A DNA stretch of 64,000 bases. Origin: Cantharellus purpuraceus (lineage: Eukaryota > Basidiomycota > Agaricomycetes > Cantharellales > Hydnaceae). Numbering within the stretch: position 1 is the stretch's first letter; each line of letters starts with the position of its first letter. A model generated the notes under the pieces. That model had not been told where the DNA came from. It was given only the letters and a program-made list of their open reading frames with translations, and did not search any database. The stretch spans positions 558,001 through 622,000 of the forward strand of contig JALBUN010000010.1 in NCBI GenBank assembly GCA_025174535.1. The letters are read 5' to 3'. A program made the position numbers and the translations under genes. Shown here one piece after another: positions 21,801 to 32,382 of this stretch.

Positions 21801-22739
21801 ACCCTCTAAGCATTCTACGTTGCTTGAAAACCCTCGCGATGATGACGAGGTTTCCCCGAGCGTGGTGGCAACCCTTCTGAGAATCCTTTCATGCTATGGT
21901 ATTTTATTTGTATAACTGGAATTTTCCCATCTAAAAGCCGACAAGATGCTACACAGGTCGCATATGAGGCTGTTATTCATGGGGTGGTGACGCTGCTGGG
22001 GAACACCGACACTGCTATTCTCGAGCAAGCTGCGAGACTGCTTGCTGAATTAGCCCATGAAACCCCTACTCTCTCAGATGAGATCATTCTCCAGATAGTG
22101 ACTTATCTGAACCATACTTGTGAGGATGTCACCCAACTTGCAATATCCGTTTTGTTTTTATTCTTGCAATATGGTACATTCCTTTCTACATTGTGGCAAG
22201 GCACCTTGACTGGCAACGTTCTAGATGGCATCGAGGCTCGCTTTTCTCAATGCGATATCATTCTGAAATTAATCAGTTTCATGGGAAGCAGCTTCACTCA
22301 CGTGCAATGTTGTGTTATGGCTATTTTCGCTTTGCTGATTAATAAGGGTAAGTCAACGTGACTTGATCCTGGGTTTAGACCTGAAACAGACAATCTAGAC
22401 AATGTCCGAAAAGCAGTGCTCCATAACAAGCTGCTTCCCATTGTGTCTGACCTGCTAAATAAAGATAATATCAGTGTTAAGATGCTTGATAGACTACTTT
22501 GGTCTCTTGGACAGTTCATGCAGCATGGTCCGTGAGGCTTACATCATACGATCGCCTCCCTAACAGTGTCTAGGATAGACGATCTTCGTAGCTCAATCTT
22601 GCGGACCGATGCGATTTATGCGATTGCCTGTTTACGATCATCTGAACGACTGCCGGAGGACTCCAGGGCACTTCTTACCTCTCTAATATCTGATGGTCAG
22701 GGTGATTGCTTCCTCTCATGCATTTCGCGTTGCTAACGC
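18885..22739 (+). CDS. HEAT-repeat protein, body of the gene (13 one-exon repeats plus C-terminal helical part)
   Basis: Starts MLSSIPRVHSATDSYD at 18885. After an unstructured first exon come 13 exons, each coding for one ~40-residue HEAT repeat of the type TFHDVIKDAVPRIVELLKDK followed by DSYVRRAGANVIRELA, with introns opening GTATGTGATGG and closing TTTCTAG or TTCCAG. From about 21420 the repeats diverge (for example IFHDIISKIIALLSHP, YEAVIHGVVTLLGNTDTAIL) but remain HEAT/ARM-like to about 22700. HEAT solenoids are protein-binding scaffolds; no catalytic motif is seen and the partner is unknown. The frame continues through an intron at about 22700-22743 into LEKLFLSFHSALDDSSPLAY and then, without a stop, toward a zinc-finger region, so this may be one gene with the next entry. 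Unit 4 seems to have lost its GT donor (ATATGT in place of GTATGT). Function unknown. Confidence 0.7.
19282..21420 (+). repeat. Tandem array of 13 exon-intron units (~168 bp period)
   Basis: Units begin at about 19282, 19448, 19617, 19784, 19952, 20121, 20290, 20459, 20628, 20803, 20966, 21135 and 21307; spacing is 163-175 bp, mostly 167-169. Each unit holds one HEAT-coding exon and one short intron, and the introns are as recognisable as the exons (GTATGTGATGGC...CTGATGTCC...CTAG). The repeat therefore grew by duplication of genomic exon-intron units. Similar units recur at 25490-26220 and 63730-64000. Confidence 0.9.
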
Positions 22740-22740
22740 C

Positions 22741-24756
22741 TAGCTGAAACCTTAGAAAAACTGTTCTTGTCCTTCCACTCTGCATTAGATGACTCGTCTC
22801 CCCTCGCATACTTCCAGTGCCTCATTGGAGCACAAGAAGCGATGGAAAGGGTGCTATCAGAAGCAAAGGCTCTTGAAGAACTTCTCAATACCTATCAAGT
22901 AACGTCGCAAGACTATTTTGTGCAGGCCGGTTTCGATGAGGATCTATTGAATAGTGGAGGAGTACATCTAGAGGTGATATACATACAACTGGCCATGGAG
23001 GTCAAGGTGCAAGCGTCTGGCATGCTTGATGCTTTAGCACTACTCTTTCATCCCTTCCCTTGTGTGTTATTGACTCCAACAACCTCGTACCGTACCTCCA
23101 TGCCTCCTGAATTGCCTCTTGGTTTCGATAGTGTAATATTGGAACGGGCAACCTGGCATTATCAAATCATGAAAAAATGGCAGAACCATCGGGAGGGGGG
23201 AGGAGAAGAATTGACGAGTTATTTGGACATGGGAAGGCAAGGAACACATCGTTCCTACATCCCTGACATGTATAATAATCCAAAGAGGCACATGTGCCCA
23301 TTATGTGGCAAGAGGTTTAATCGCCCCAGCAGCCTCGATGTTGGTTTCATCTTTCTTCATAGGTCACAAAATCTTCACTGACTACAATTACAGCTACATC
23401 TCCATCGGCATAGTGGAGATAGGGGTACTTGTTTCCGCTTCTATTGGCCTGTCGCTTCATTGAACCTCTGTTTTCATAGTTTTTCGATGTGATTTTCCAG
23501 GCTGTGACAAATTATTTTCTGTCAAGTCGAATCTGAGGAGACATTATCGTACCCATGATACGGAGTGGTCGGATCTAATGGTTGATGGAGAGTCTACACG
23601 CGAAGGATGGGAAGCTGACAATCGTCAAGATGGATGGTCTGCGGGAGGTGGTGGAGAGAGTGGCAGTAACAATAACAAGGATACTCCCTCGAATAAGAAG
23701 CCTCTAGGGTCTGGAGGAGGCGACGATGGCGGAGTTGGGAAGGCCCCGAATGACGGAGACGACAATCAGCCTTCTGACAAGGTATCACCATCGAATATCG
23801 TTGGAGCAAGGCGCGAGAGGCACACCCCTGCGGTTATTTGCGACAGCCACCTGAAGTTGCACTTTTCTCAACCTTCGAACCCTTCCGGAGAAGGGTCGTT
23901 GCTCAATCGAGACACACATCTCCAAACATTCACACGCGTGCGGATGTGGCGGTTGATGTAGGTCATAACTTTCCTTGCGGATTGAAGCCTGATGCCAAGG
24001 TCTTCGCACTAGGTTCAACCATCATCAGGTCCACACCCCAAGGTATTCTTACGATTCAATGATCTCGGTTTTTATACGGAACCAGTCGCTTTGGAATATC
24101 CATATAAACATAGCAAGGTACTAGTCAAGGTAGAATCGCTGGACAGGAGTGTGTACGTCCAGGACTTCCTCCCCCGGAGTACCACTGCTTCAGGACCAAC
24201 AGTCACTCAAACCGATGGACACGAATTGACAACTGGAATCAGTCTCAAGGTTGGCACAAAAAGTGGCGTCTCAGGCGCCATTAATCTCAGTGGAAAGGCA
24301 ACTCGTGCAGAAGAAGTGACGAAAAACGTTTCGCGGATTACCGCTACTCTTGGGATAACATCCGTCAAATGGAGCTACTACGTTGGTGATGCCTATCAGC
24401 AGGAAAGCGGCCTGGGGGTCGACCATGATAATCTTCCGTTCATGCAACTTGGATTTAATGAGGCACCAGCCGAAAAGCAGCTTCGTCTGGAACTGTCTGG
24501 TTATTGGGTTACCTCGTTCACACCCAAGAAAGGACTGGTCTCTACGTTGAGGAATTTGAAGCGCCCTGCAGTGCCACTTCTGAGGAACTTTTGCCAATTG
24601 ACCTGCATCACTTTGCCACACCGTTTACCGGAGTTGGAACAATTGGCGCTGCAACTTGAGGCGCAGATGCCGCACTCGGTGGCAGAGTGTAAGTTTGTGA
24701 AATCGGAAAGGCTCGGGGTCGAAGTGAAAGGAAAAATCATGGACGGGGACAGTTAA
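22741..24756 (+). CDS. C2H2 zinc-finger segment plus unrecognised C-terminal domain
   Basis: From 23296 the frame reads MCPLCGKRFNRPSSLD; joined over an intron to LHLHRHSGDR (about 23393) this is a canonical C-X2-C-X12-H-X3-H finger. A further exon (about 23502) gives CDKLFSVKSNLRRHYRTHD, a second finger whose first Cys I cannot place. A Gly/Asn/Asp-rich linker follows. A 65-nt intron at 23782-23846 then joins in frame to a compact domain containing VDVGHNFPCGLKPDAKVFAL, EYPYKHSKVLVKVESLDRSV and SVKWSYYVGDAYQQESGLGV, ending LGVEVKGKIMDGDS, stop 24754-24756. Near 24030 one frame change is not explained by a good intron and may be a frameshift. C2H2 fingers suggest nucleic-acid binding; the C-terminal domain is unknown. 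Whether this is separate from or fused to the HEAT gene upstream is unresolved. Confidence 0.5.
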
Positions 24757-24892
24757 ATGATCGATAGTCCTTTTGCATCAGTCGACCATATATATATGTA
24801 CTTGCCAAACGCATGACATGGCTGGCAATATGACCTCGCACCATGTTTGATATAGAACCTCATGCTGTGAAGCCTTTATAGATGACATTAAC

Positions 24893-25110
24893 CTTCAACC
24901 GCTTTGCAATACATGTCCAAGTGACGTCCAGTCTACGGGCACCCCTTCGGTGCCATGGTATGTGTTTATGCTATGCCCATTTATAACGCTAACAGTATTT
25001 ATACAAGGGTTGCGCCAGCACCATCGTCCTCTCCTGTGCGTTCCACTCGTTACAAGAGAATTACAAATACTTATCGGCGAGCGCTGTAAGATTCCTCTCT
25101 CATGTCATCC
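24893..25110 (+). pseudogene. V-ATPase c 5' fragment (third copy)
   Basis: The segment ACCGCTTTGCAATACATGTCC onward matches the start of the V-ATPase c gene at 17590-17760, including the first intron with CCCATTTATAA and the following GGTTGCGCCAGCACCATCGT. The initiation region reads ATGTCCAAGTGA, so translation would stop after three codons. The match ends before the microexon. It is followed directly by a copy of the HEAT-gene first exon, in the same gene order as the parental pair at 17.6-19.2 kb. Confidence 0.8.
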
Positions 25111-25139
25111 TCCCGACTGCGAATAAATTCCGCTGCCTC

Positions 25140-26232
25140 AGATTAAATGATACCATGAGAAACAGTCCCGCTATCGTTAGTAGTCAGTATACTTTTGACG
25201 CCTTCAGCGGGAGGCGGCTCCTCGGGCCCGCTGCCGGTGCACAAGGCCATTATTGGAGGAGAGGGTAATGTGTCTCTCACTGAAGGCATCGTGTCCAGTA
25301 ATCCCGGTCTCGCTTATGCTGCTGCCCTGCCAAAATTGGTATCGGCAGGATCCAACCTTGCCGACCACGATGGAATTGGGCCTGGCAAAGCAGGAAGACT
25401 TGGCAGAAGGCGACTCGTAGCGACGCATGAACCACCTGGTGAGCGTTGCTAGCAGTCTATCTACCACTGATGAGTCTTCATTTCTGGTTACATTCCATGA
25501 CGTGGTCAAGGATGCTATTCCTCGGATCGTCGAGTTGCTCAAGGACAAAGATTCAGACATCCGAGCGGCTGGTGCGGATGTAATTAGCAGATTGGCTGAG
25601 CAACGTGGGTGACTGCACCCAACGCTCTTGGATGAGACTGATTCCCGCTTCTAGCTACAGCCCAAGACGCAATCAAGGATGCTGTTCCTTGCATCGTTGA
25701 GTTGCTCAAGGACAAAAATCCAGATGTCTGAGGTGCTGGTGCAGATGTAATTGGCAGACTGGCTGAGAAACGTATATGTTAGGGATACTGTTCCCCATAT
25801 CATTGAGTTGCTCAAGGAAAACGACTCAGCGATCTGAGGGGTCGGTGCAGATGTAATTAGCAGACTGGCTTGGGGATGTGTGTGATGATACTCACCACTT
25901 TCTTTGACGAGACTGATGTCCGTCTCCAGCCCTACTATTCCATGAAGTGATCAGGGATGCTGTTCCTCATATTGTCGAGTTGGTCAAAGAAGGTCCAGAT
26001 GTCCGAGTAGCTAGTGCAGATGCAATTGGCAGGCTGGCTAAGCACTGTATGTGATGGCACTCGCCACGCTCTTCAACGTGACTGATGTTCGTTTCTAGCT
26101 TCGTTCTGTGCCATGATTGAAGACCCTGTTCCTCATATCCTTAAGCTGCTCGAGGACAAAGATCCAGGTGTTCGAGGTTGCTGGTGCAAATGCGATTGGC
26201 GAACTGGCATCTCATCGTATGTGATGGCACCC
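25140..26232 (+). pseudogene. Truncated second copy of the HEAT gene
   Basis: The first exon is recognisable (GGGSSGPLPVHKAIIGGEGN, later LVATHEPPGERC compared with ALTGEPPGERC in the parent). It is followed by about five degenerate HEAT exon-intron units: VTFHDVVKDAIPRIVELLKD is good, whereas later units contain in-frame stops (TGA after CCAGATGTC near 25730 and after GCGATC near 25836) and a missing intron. The copy ends abruptly at about 26232 where copia sequence begins. It cannot encode a full protein. Confidence 0.8.
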
Positions 26233-26239
26233 TGATCTG

Positions 26240-28870
26240 TATCCACAGGAAAACATCCCTAAAGGACCAGTGGGACCTCATTTCAAAGGAGTTTTCTTCA
26301 AAGGGCACCTTTGCACAGGCTGACTTGCATACTCAGTTCATGGAGTTCAAGTGCCCTGACAAAGGCAATGTGTGTGAATTCTTGGACAATCTGCATGTAA
26401 GAAAGGAGGAACTGGCTACCTATGGCATCATTGTTGAAGAGAAGGACTACCGCTCCACTATCATTAAATCCCTTCTGCCTCACCTCTCTGCCTTTGCCTC
26501 AAATTTACTTGCTGGCATGAGACTGTATAGCTCTATGAAAACAATTGATCCCAATGGGCTCATCTCACTGGTCTCTGAGTATGAATGACATGCTGCACAG
26601 AGATTGCACTGTGCTGGTAGCAACATGTCAAAAGGAAATGACAAGGATGAGGCTATGTCTGCCTCACCCAATGGAAAGGGAAAACATCCCAAATGAAGGC
26701 CACATGGTGTCTGCTGGAACTGTGGTGACAAGGGTTACTATAAGGACAAGTGTCCTAAACCTGCCAAGACATCAGTAAACAAAGATGGCTCCCAGAACAA
26801 TAGTGGCACCACAAAAGTTGCTGTTCAATCAGATTCCAAAACCAGATGTACCTTTATGGCAGATGAGCTCTGCAAATTGGACTCAGAAATCCCGCAGCTG
26901 TTGTCAAACATCAATTCAGATTCAGACATTGAAAGCACTGGAGATAATGAAGGAGACTGGTTTTCTGAGGTCAGCAACAACTCAGACAGTGAATGTGAGA
27001 TGGAGCAGTCACCTGAAACTGATGAGAGCAATGGTTTTCACTTGTCAGTGATGACTCAGACTGCATTGGCATTGATCTGGATAATGGACATGCAGTTTGC
27101 ATTGAAGTTGACAAAAGAAATGGGACCTCACCTTGCGTTGAAGTCTATGACTCAGGATGCACCACTCACATCACTCCTTACTGTGATGCAGTCCAAAACT
27201 TTGTCAAGATTACTCCAAGATTGTTCCAGGCTGCAAACAAGCAAAGCTTCAGGGCAGTCAGAATGAGTGAGATGACAGTTGATGTACCAAACAATGTCGA
27301 TACCTCAAAACTAAGGCTCACAGAAGTCCTGTACTCACCTGAAGTTGGCTATACCCTTGTGTCAGTCAGATGGCTCAATGATGTGGGTTTTGATGTGACA
27401 TTTGCAGATGGCAAGTGTACAATCTGTGAGCAGAACAGTGAGCTGGTTGGCATGGTCCCCAAATCAGGACGTGGCCTCTATCATGTCTCACATGAGCCTG
27501 ATACAGCAAATTTGGCTGCAGATGTACTCACTTTGGATCAATTCCATTGTTGAATGGGCCATATCTCCCCTGAAATGGCAAGGAGATTAGTGGCTAAAGG
27601 CTTTGTAACAGGAGTGAAACTTGAGGACTCACCATTGGAAGACCCCTTCTTTTGCAAGTCTTGTGTATTTGCAAAGTGTTAAGGGCTGGGAAACTAGAGG
27701 TTCAATGGAGTAACTGGAGTTTGGATGCTAGTGATGAAGGGGAGGGGACTTTACTGTTCCAGTTCAACTGGAGACAGAATGGGGAAATAACTATTGAGTC
27801 AGATTGAGTGGACTTGGCTTCAACTTGTGTGTTGCACCCCCTCAGATCATTGGTTTAATATTTAAGAGTTTGGAGTATGGAGTTGGATCAAGGATCTGGA
27901 GTTTGACTTGTCAAGAGGTACTTGTCAAGAAGCTAGCAACCAAGAAGTTGATGGGGCAAATCTTAGCCGATTGAACTACTGTAACAGACAGGGAGTAGCC
28001 CATATAAGTATGTGGAAAATTGAATGATAAAACTAAAAGTGATAAGACAATAAGACGGATATGGAGTACAAAATGGAAAGGAGTTTGGAGTTCAGACCCA
28101 AGTCCAAACTAATACTAAGCAATATGAAAGAAGAAGGTTTGTTGTGACCCATAAGAAGAAACTACTTATAAGGAGAACAATAATGGAGTTTGGAGTTAAC
28201 AGAGGTGGAGTTGTTGGAGGTGGAGTAGATGGAGATGGAGTCCAGAGATCAGATGTGGTGTTACAGGATGTAACACAAAGGCAACTTGCAAGCCTGTTCC
28301 CAAAACGAGCAAAGGCAGCCATGCCTCCAAACTTGGAGATGAGATCCATGGTGATCTGTGGGGACCAGCACTGGTAGCCACAAAGGGTGGAAGGTGTTAC
28401 TACAGTATATCACTTTCACAGATGATATGTCATCTATATCTCCTGTGCACCAAAAATAAAGCCTTCAGTGCATACAAGAAGTATGAGATGCAGCTCAATG
28501 CTGTTACAAAGACCCTACACTCAGACCATGGTGGTGAATACCTAGGAAAAGACTTTACATCCTACTTGAAGTCTAAAGGTACTACACAGAAACTCACCAT
28601 GCATGATACTCCTCAGCACAATGGAGTGGCTGAATGCTGCAACTGCACGATCATGGAGCAAATCTGCACACTCTTACATGCCAGTGGACTGCTGAGATTC
28701 CTGTGGGGTGAAGTGGCATGTCATGTAGTGTGGCTTATGAACTGCACCTTGACTGGGGCCATAGATGGTAAAACACCATATGAGGCTGCTTTTGGAAAGA
28801 AGCTGGATTTGTGTCACATTCACAAATGGGGAGAAAAAGTGTGGGTATGCACTGAGACCAGTGACAAACT
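26240..28870 (+). mobile_element. Decayed Ty1/copia retrotransposon fragment (+)
   Basis: In order: copia Gag (LKDQWDLISKEFSSKGTFAQ ... EFLDNLHVRKEELATYG), a zinc-knuckle region at 26712-26753 in which the usual His is Tyr (CWNCGDKGYYKDKC), a protease-type segment with YDSGCTTHITPYC (about 27150), a GAG-pre-integrase segment ending SCVFAK at about 27676, and, after a solo LTR insertion, integrase core residues HSDHGGEYLGKDF and PQHNGVAECCNCTIMEQ to about 28870. Reverse transcriptase, RNase H and both LTRs are missing. Several stops and frameshifts are present, so the element is dead. It interrupts the HEAT pseudogene on its left and is cut by a gypsy fragment on its right. Confidence 0.8.
27677..28275 (+). 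mobile_element. Solo LTR of a Ty3/gypsy family (TSD CAAAG)
   Basis: Begins TGTTAAGGGCTGGG and ends TGTTACAGGATGTAACA, with CAAAG immediately on both sides (27672-27676 and 28276-28280). Removing it and one CAAAG rejoins the copia frame (SCVFAK followed by ATCKPVPKT). The same LTR family is seen at 46274-46895, 49164-49761, 52533-53705 and 52936-53509. A solo LTR forms by recombination between the two LTRs of an inserted element. Confidence 0.9.
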
Positions 28871-29450
28871 TGTGTCCCAGAACTGCCAAGCAACTAACAT
28901 CCAACAGAGTTACATAAAAAGTAATGGAGTGGGTTTCTCCCATAGGAAAACAGAGTGGCAAGTTGATTGTGGATTTAATAACAGAGTTAGAGGATCCATT
29001 GAAGAGCCATAATGGAATTGGAGTGATGTCTTCAGTCCAAAGATGATGTCTGGAGACAAACAAAGAGTCAAGGAAACAATGAGTGGAACCAGAGTCCACT
29101 AGAGTTGGGATCAGAGTTAAGGGGATGAGATTGGAGGTGAGTCGGAGTGTCAAGGAGTTAGGATCTGAAAGAGTGGATGCATTGAGATGTAGCTCCACAA
29201 AGGCACCGATGAGTTCAACGCAACCCTTGTCTGGTGCCAGAGTTGGAGGGTTGCTGGTTATTTTTTTGGCTCCATAGCCTTGGCTTTGGAGCTCTTGTCG
29301 GACTTGTTGTTCATCATAGCAGCACGAGCTTTCATAGCTGCTGAGGTGGTCTTCAGACAATCCTTGGCAATATGACCTACTCATCCACAAAAGAGGCAGA
29401 GGTTCTGCTTGATATAACATTATTGTTCCTGTGGAGTAAGTTTACCATCT
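28870..29450 (-). mobile_element. Ty3/gypsy fragment: zinc knuckle and aspartic protease (-)
   Basis: Read on the minus strand: a knuckle at about 29400-29355 (LCLFCG, stop, VGHIAKDC) with an in-frame TGA inside it, then a Lys/Ala-rich linker and a retropepsin domain with LVDSGSTHCFLDSLFVS, IPLWLFNGSSNSVI and SCLAVLGH. The match to the gypsy protease stops at about 28870. Its upstream continuation is the gag fragment at 47442-49163, separated by the 18-kb inserted unit; CATCT is present at both edges of that unit (29446-29450 and 47442-47446). Confidence 0.75.
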
Positions 29451-29764
29451 TGTTAATGGGTGTCTTAGTTCACACCATTGCACAGAACTCAACCAAGTGT
29501 ATTGGTTGGGCAATGTAGTATATAGCTAGATAGTTATAATTAATGTATGCAGCATTCCATTAAGGAATGCTGTCTTCTTGATAGATATATGCGCCCATAG
29601 GGTGCATATGTATAGGTATTATGTAAGCCAGTGGACCCAAGTACACATGTGGGTCCACATATAGTAGACAGAACTTAGTAACTACCACACTGTACAGCAC
29701 ATCACCCAACCAATACACTTGGTTGAGTTCTGTGCAATGGTGTGAACTAAGACACCCATTAACA
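29451..29764. repeat. Foldback left terminus: perfect 60-bp inverted repeats
   Basis: 29451-29510 (starting TGTTAATGGGTG, ending ATTGGTTGGG) is the exact reverse complement of 29705-29764. The 194 nt between them, read in reverse complement, match the right-hand terminal repeat at 47224-47415 (for example GGACCCAC, GGGTGCATAT, GCATTCCTTAATGGAATGC). The left end is therefore the first 60 nt of the terminal repeat joined to an inverted copy of most of it. A complete, directly oriented terminal repeat is missing here. Confidence 0.85.
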
Positions 29765-31101
29765 GAACTTCCAAAGGAAGAATCAACTGATTCTTCCTCA
29801 TTATTGAAGTTTTCTAGTCAATACTAGAAAACTGGCTGTTGCTGGTGTACAGAAGTATACCAACCCCCCCAGTTGCTCATATAAGTGAGCAACTAGTAGA
29901 CTAACTTAGTTAGCCTACAAAGATAGAAGAAAGAAAGGAGTCATCATAATGATGACTCACAGTAGAGTGAGTCATGCTGGCAGGACATCATAAATGGTGA
30001 ATGGTGGCATGTAGCCAGCAGGAGAAGCTCCCAGGAAGGGGAGCTAGACCCTAGAGAAGTCACAGGGACTTCTCATAAGGAAGACTCTAGAAGAGAGTTG
30101 CCATGATCACAAGACCACACAGATGATCACAATAGATCATCTGTCGAACAAGAACCCTTCATCGAGTGGTTCTTTGATTAGAGAAGAAAGGAGGAGACAG
30201 TCATCCACTGTCTCCAATGTTCCTAAAGGAAAGGAACATGCTCAATATACAAGCACAAGTAGAAGTAGCAATACTTCTACTAGGGAATTGTGTGTCAAGA
30301 ATTCACTCGAGAATTATCATGACTTACTGGAGTAAGAGGGAAGAGATGTATGATAAGAGAAAGGTGCAAAAAGATTAGGGATTTTAGTTAAGGGATGGGG
30401 AGGAGGTCATTTTTGATTTTATTCTGTGAGCCCTCCTTTCATTCTACGGGGGCAGTTACTACTCAAAAAGGGGGATATTATAATGACATTAATTCGTCGT
30501 AAATCTCAAGTTAAACAGGTGAAAATTCACTTCTCTGTAAAAGGTTTTTTCTTTATGACATCACATATTACAATTCTCTGTATCATTTATCTTCATTGGT
30601 TTCATCATCATTTATGACTCGTTTTCCATGTGATTATTAAAATGTATATTATGGTATAGCTACATACCATAATCACATTGGATTCACTGATTTTAATCCC
30701 TTCCAAGCTGCAAACAAACAGCTTGTGTCAATTGTCTGTCGGTCCTGGAATAACTCCTAAATGAGTTATTCAATCTCAGATCTTTTGCATATCCAATTAG
30801 GATATTGCACCATCTAGTTCTATCTCACATTATGAACGATTTGGACCATTGGGTCCATTTATATTAAGCAAACACTTTCTCGAAATGTTGCTGTTCCCTA
30901 TTTCTGCTTAAATATTTCGCAGAATGTCCAGTTCTTAACCAAATCACCTGAAATTTGGTGACAACATCCTACTCGAATATATATAACATATGAGTGTGCA
31001 TACATCATCCTCCATGCCCCAATAATACTCCTATTTGATTTCTACTCAGCATTCACCCCCTGCCTTACACATATCACACTCCTCCTTATTTTCACCTAAC
31101 A

Positions 31102-31692
31102 TTGTGCAGCATGGAGTGGTGTGAAACCCACAGGTCAATTGCAAGATTGACTGAACAACTCATGTGTAATCAACATGAGATGAAGAGCATTAGCGAAGCT
31201 AGTGCTCAGGCAGCTAAGATGGCTGCTGAAGCAGGGCATGCTGCCACTACTATGGGGCAGCAAATAGCAGAGCTAGGAATGATGTTAAAATCACTCCAAG
31301 AGAACTCTGAGCAATGCAAGTTGTGTTGCCAAAGATCAGATTCTTGACAAGAATCTGAATCCAGAGAGTCTTGACCTCCCTGGGGTGAGAGGGTCCAACC
31401 GAATGATTGGATAGACAGAGGAAATGAAATTCCCCCAATGGAGGGAATTAGAGACCCAGTAATCCCAGCAAGGCAAGGATTACTGATCCAGATTGAAGAG
31501 GAAACTCCTCAATCTATGGCAAAGGAGCTCAATCAAGAGATTGAGCTATGGAAACAACAAGAAGTTGAGGCTTCTTGTAAACATAGATCAGCCCTCGAAC
31601 GGAAGGCTAAACATGCAGAGCAAGAGCTTGGCCAGCTGTTTAGAGAGCAGCAGTCCCAGCAAGAGCTCAATGTGGCTGTCAATTTGAATTGA
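31102..31692 (+). CDS. Hypothetical coiled-coil reading frames inside the hairpin unit
   Basis: Two plus-strand open stretches, 31102-31347 (MCSMEWCETHRSIARLTEQL...) and 31438-31692 (MEGIRDPVIPARQGLLIQIE...), have strongly helical, charged composition (for example LEETPQS-like, ERKAKHAEQELGQLFREQQS) suggesting coiled coils. Stops lie between them, so they are either separate small proteins or one broken gene. No family is recognised; a Gag-like structural role is possible but unproved. Perfect inverted repeats such as CAGATTCTTG/CAAGAATCTG and CTGTCAATT/AATTGACAG run through the coding sequence. An LTR-3'-end-like segment follows at about 31886-31968. Confidence 0.35.
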
Positions 31693-31879
31693 CAGTTGGT
31701 CAGTTGGTGATATAATATGTCATGTGACCTCAAAGAGCACTTGCGCATGAGTGAACAATGTGCATATTACATAAGCAGTGGAGTTCATGCACTTCAGCCA
31801 AAAGCAGCCACAGAAGGTTCTGACACCTTTCTGGACCTTCCACAAGGTTCTCTGGCCTTCTCTTTCCTTTATCAAGAAA

Positions 31880-31970
31880 GCATTCCTTAATGGAATGCTG
31901 CATACACTGATTATAACTATCTAGCTACATACTATAGTAAGTAAGTACCTTGGGTACTTAAACCCTCCCC
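31880..31970 (+). repeat. Internal copy of the hairpin unit's terminal-repeat 3' end
   Basis: The segment with GCATTCCTTAATGGAATGC, TATAACTATCTAGCTA and GTAAGTAAGTACCTTGGGTA closely matches 47360-47438, the end of the right terminal repeat, but finishes TACTTAA in place of TACTTACA. It suggests that the left part of the unit may itself contain two related elements side by side, or an old internal terminal repeat. Confidence 0.65.
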
Positions 31971-32382
31971 TTTTTGAATGAGGCATGATCTCATTCAGTA
32001 CCTTTTAATCATACAGCTCCTTATGAAGCTGTTCTGATGAGTCAGTGTCCATATGGTCATCTTGTTCATATGGCTCTGGAGGGGGATGGCTCTCAGTCAT
32101 CCCCAATGTGGTTGTGGTATCCTCATCCACTTGAATAGATGAGGAGGATGCAATTGCTACTGCAGCATCCTGATCAAGTTCACGAGTAAGTTGATTGTGA
32201 CCTAAATGCTCAGCAAGAGAGCATTTAGCAGCTTTATGAGCTGCTTGGGAGACTCCCTGAGTCTCCTGCTTTTGCTTACCAACCCTGGTGGGCTGGTTAA
32301 ATGCTGCTCTGGAGGCGATGCATTTAGCAAACTCCTCTAATATAGCAGCATGATCGGGGGTGATGCCTCCCGATCGTCCAAA

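Noticed and set aside
28674..28869. Extension of the minus-strand gypsy protease frame
   Set aside because: This part is the antisense of the copia integrase; the frame is open there by chance.
29451..29764. A simple MITE with 60-bp terminal inverted repeats
   Set aside because: The TSD CATCT pairs 29451 with 47441 and not with 29764, and the interior is an inverted copy of the right terminal repeat, so the foldback is one end of a larger unit.
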